From: Phytopseudomonas flavescens
Lineage (GTDB): Bacteria; Pseudomonadota; Gammaproteobacteria; Pseudomonadales; Pseudomonadaceae
DNA length: 61,411 nucleotides
Assembly (NCBI RefSeq): GCF_900100535.1
Contig: NZ_FNDG01000028.1
Span: 1 to 61,411, forward strand
Direction of reading: 5' to 3'
Below are positions 60,796-61,411 of the stretch, piece after piece. The position numbers and the translations under genes are program-made. How positions within the stretch are numbered: position 1 is the stretch's first letter; every line of letters starts with the position of its first letter. Under the pieces are notes generated by a model. That model ran no database searches and had not been told where the DNA came from. It was given only the letters and a program-made list of their open reading frames with translations.

Positions 60796-61239
60796 ATGAA
60801 CGCTGACCTGTGGACCTTCGCCACGACCCTCTACGCCCGCCCAGGCGTGGAAGCCGCCTGCCTGGAACTGCAGGACGCCGGTGCGGATGTCTGCCTGCTG
60901 CTCGCCGGCCTCTGGCTGGACAGCCGTGACGTGGCCCATGGCGACGAGCGCGAAGCCCGGCTACGGGCCCTGGCCGGCACCTGGCAGCGCCAGGTGGTGG
61001 TGCCACTGAGGTCACTGCGCCAAGGCTGGCGCGATGCGGCGGCGGACGATGCGGCGCTGGCCACCCTGCGCCAGCGGCTCAAGCAACTCGAGCTGGATGC
61101 CGAGCGCACCCAGCTCGAGCGCCTGCAAGAGCTGAGCAGCGCCTGGCCCGCTGACGGGCCGGCACGGCGGACCTGGCTGGACGCACTGGCCGTGGCCGGG
61201 GGTGCCCGCGAACGACTGCTGGCGGCCACGGCCGGGTAG
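60796..61239 (+). CDS. conserved hypothetical protein, TIGR02444 type
   Basis: ATG at 60796 (MNADLWTFATTLYARPGVEA) after CGGAGCACGC gives 147 residues. The protein is nearly all helical: LYARPGVEAACLELQDAGAD (about 12-31), CLLLAGLWLDSR (about 33-44), WQRQVVVPLRSLRQGWRDAA (about 65-84), then a charged helix rich in Gln, Leu and Glu. Homologues sit beside the ABC-F gene in Pseudomonas. Function unknown. It is divergent from yheS with only 49 bases between the starts. Confidence 0.8.
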   Translation: MNADLWTFATTLYARPGVEAACLELQDAGADVCLLLAGLWLDSRDVAHGDEREARLRALAGTWQRQVVVPLRSLRQGWRDAAADDAALATLRQRLKQLELDAERTQLERLQELSSAWPADGPARRTWLDALAVAGGARERLLAATAG

Positions 61240-61281
61240 GCCGATTGCGGCAGGTTACCCGCAGTAGGCGGCAACGCCGAT

Positions 61282-61411
61282 CTAGGGTCTGTCTGAAAAG
61301 TCTCCGAGCGAAGGTCAGGCGAGGCAAAAATCGGTGAGGAACGGACTGGGCTCGCATTCGAGTTTACGAGCTGTAAATGAGCATTCCGAACCGATTTTTA
61401 ACGAAGCATCA
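61282..61411 (-). repeat. nested-hairpin repeat, divergent copy E3 (cut by window end)
   Basis: Outer arms AAAAATCGGT (61326-61335) and ACCGATTTTT (61390-61399) enclose an inner hairpin TTTAC-GAGCT-GTAAA (61363-61377). It shares with E1 the blocks TCGGAATGCTCAT, TTCCTC and TTTTTGCCT in the same order (read on the minus strand), but the arm sequences differ in a base-pair-preserving way. It starts with CTAGGGTCTGT, also seen at 55284. The window ends inside or just after the element. Confidence 0.85.

Noticed and set aside
1..61411. CRISPR array, tRNA, rRNA, transposase, integrase or prophage genes
   Set aside because: None was recognised; the only repeats are REP-like and nested-hairpin elements.

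Overview
This is a chromosomal stretch of a gamma-proteobacterium of the genus Pseudomonas. The evidence is GC-rich coding sequence, REP-type palindromes, and a gene order that largely follows P. aeruginosa: waaA, a LysR regulator, an EmrE-type pump, an FAD oxidoreductase, an aldo/keto reductase, hldE and msbA, then the LPS inner-core operon, glnE, aceEF, dipA and msrA. It is not P. aeruginosa itself. A glycosyltransferase cassette separates hldE from msbA, ilvE is missing between waaF and glnE, AceF has three lipoyl domains, and an HD-GYP gene follows msrA. I infer a P. mendocina/oleovorans/alcaligenes-like species; only a genome comparison could fix this.

Layout. 1-6.4 kb: tail of tolC, waaA (Kdo transferase), a divergent LysR/SMR-pump pair with a palindromic operator candidate, and a three-gene operon (FAD oxidoreductase, aldo/keto reductase, conserved hypothetical). 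6.4-17 kb: hldE and msbA, which I recall as adjacent in P. aeruginosa, are separated here by waaL plus a kinase-like gene on the plus strand and a four-gene coupled minus-strand operon (GT9, GT2, GT4, GT2). 17-27.4 kb: a WaaY-type kinase, an unusual GT-B-like protein and a minus-strand series of glycosyltransferases, a pyruvyltransferase-family protein and the core carbamoyltransferase. 27.4-34.5 kb: the conserved inner-core operon waaF-waaC-waaG-waaP-wapP-wapQ plus a tandem-kinase gene. Most of these genes overlap by a few bases. 34.5-42.4 kb: glnE and the pyruvate dehydrogenase genes aceEF, with an RpiR-type operator candidate upstream. 42.7-47.5 kb: two cyclic-di-GMP phosphodiesterase-type genes (dipA with EAL, and an HD-GYP gene) around msrA. 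47.5-61.4 kb: a hydrolase, rlmJ, an acyl-CoA dehydrogenase, a GFA-family protein, then ppk, hemB, dedA, elbB, yaiI, a LysE exporter, a small MscS channel, the ABC-F protein yheS and a TIGR02444-type gene.

How the parts work together. hldE supplies ADP-heptose. waaA, waaC and waaF build the Kdo-heptose inner core. WaaP, WapP and WapQ and their kinase-like neighbours phosphorylate it, and the carbamoyltransferase decorates a heptose. The glycosyltransferases extend the outer core, MsbA flips lipid A-core, and WaaL joins O-antigen. Two glycosyltransferase clusters contain a recognisably duplicated GT4-GT2 gene pair, so the outer core probably evolved by local duplication.

The most novel-looking signal is a dispersed family of nested hairpin elements. 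Two inverted copies flank yaiI, and a divergent copy lies at the right end of the window. Their paired arms differ by compensatory changes, as expected of a selected stem structure. Two decayed coding remnants sit in the LPS gaps. No tRNA, rRNA, CRISPR array, transposase or phage gene was seen.
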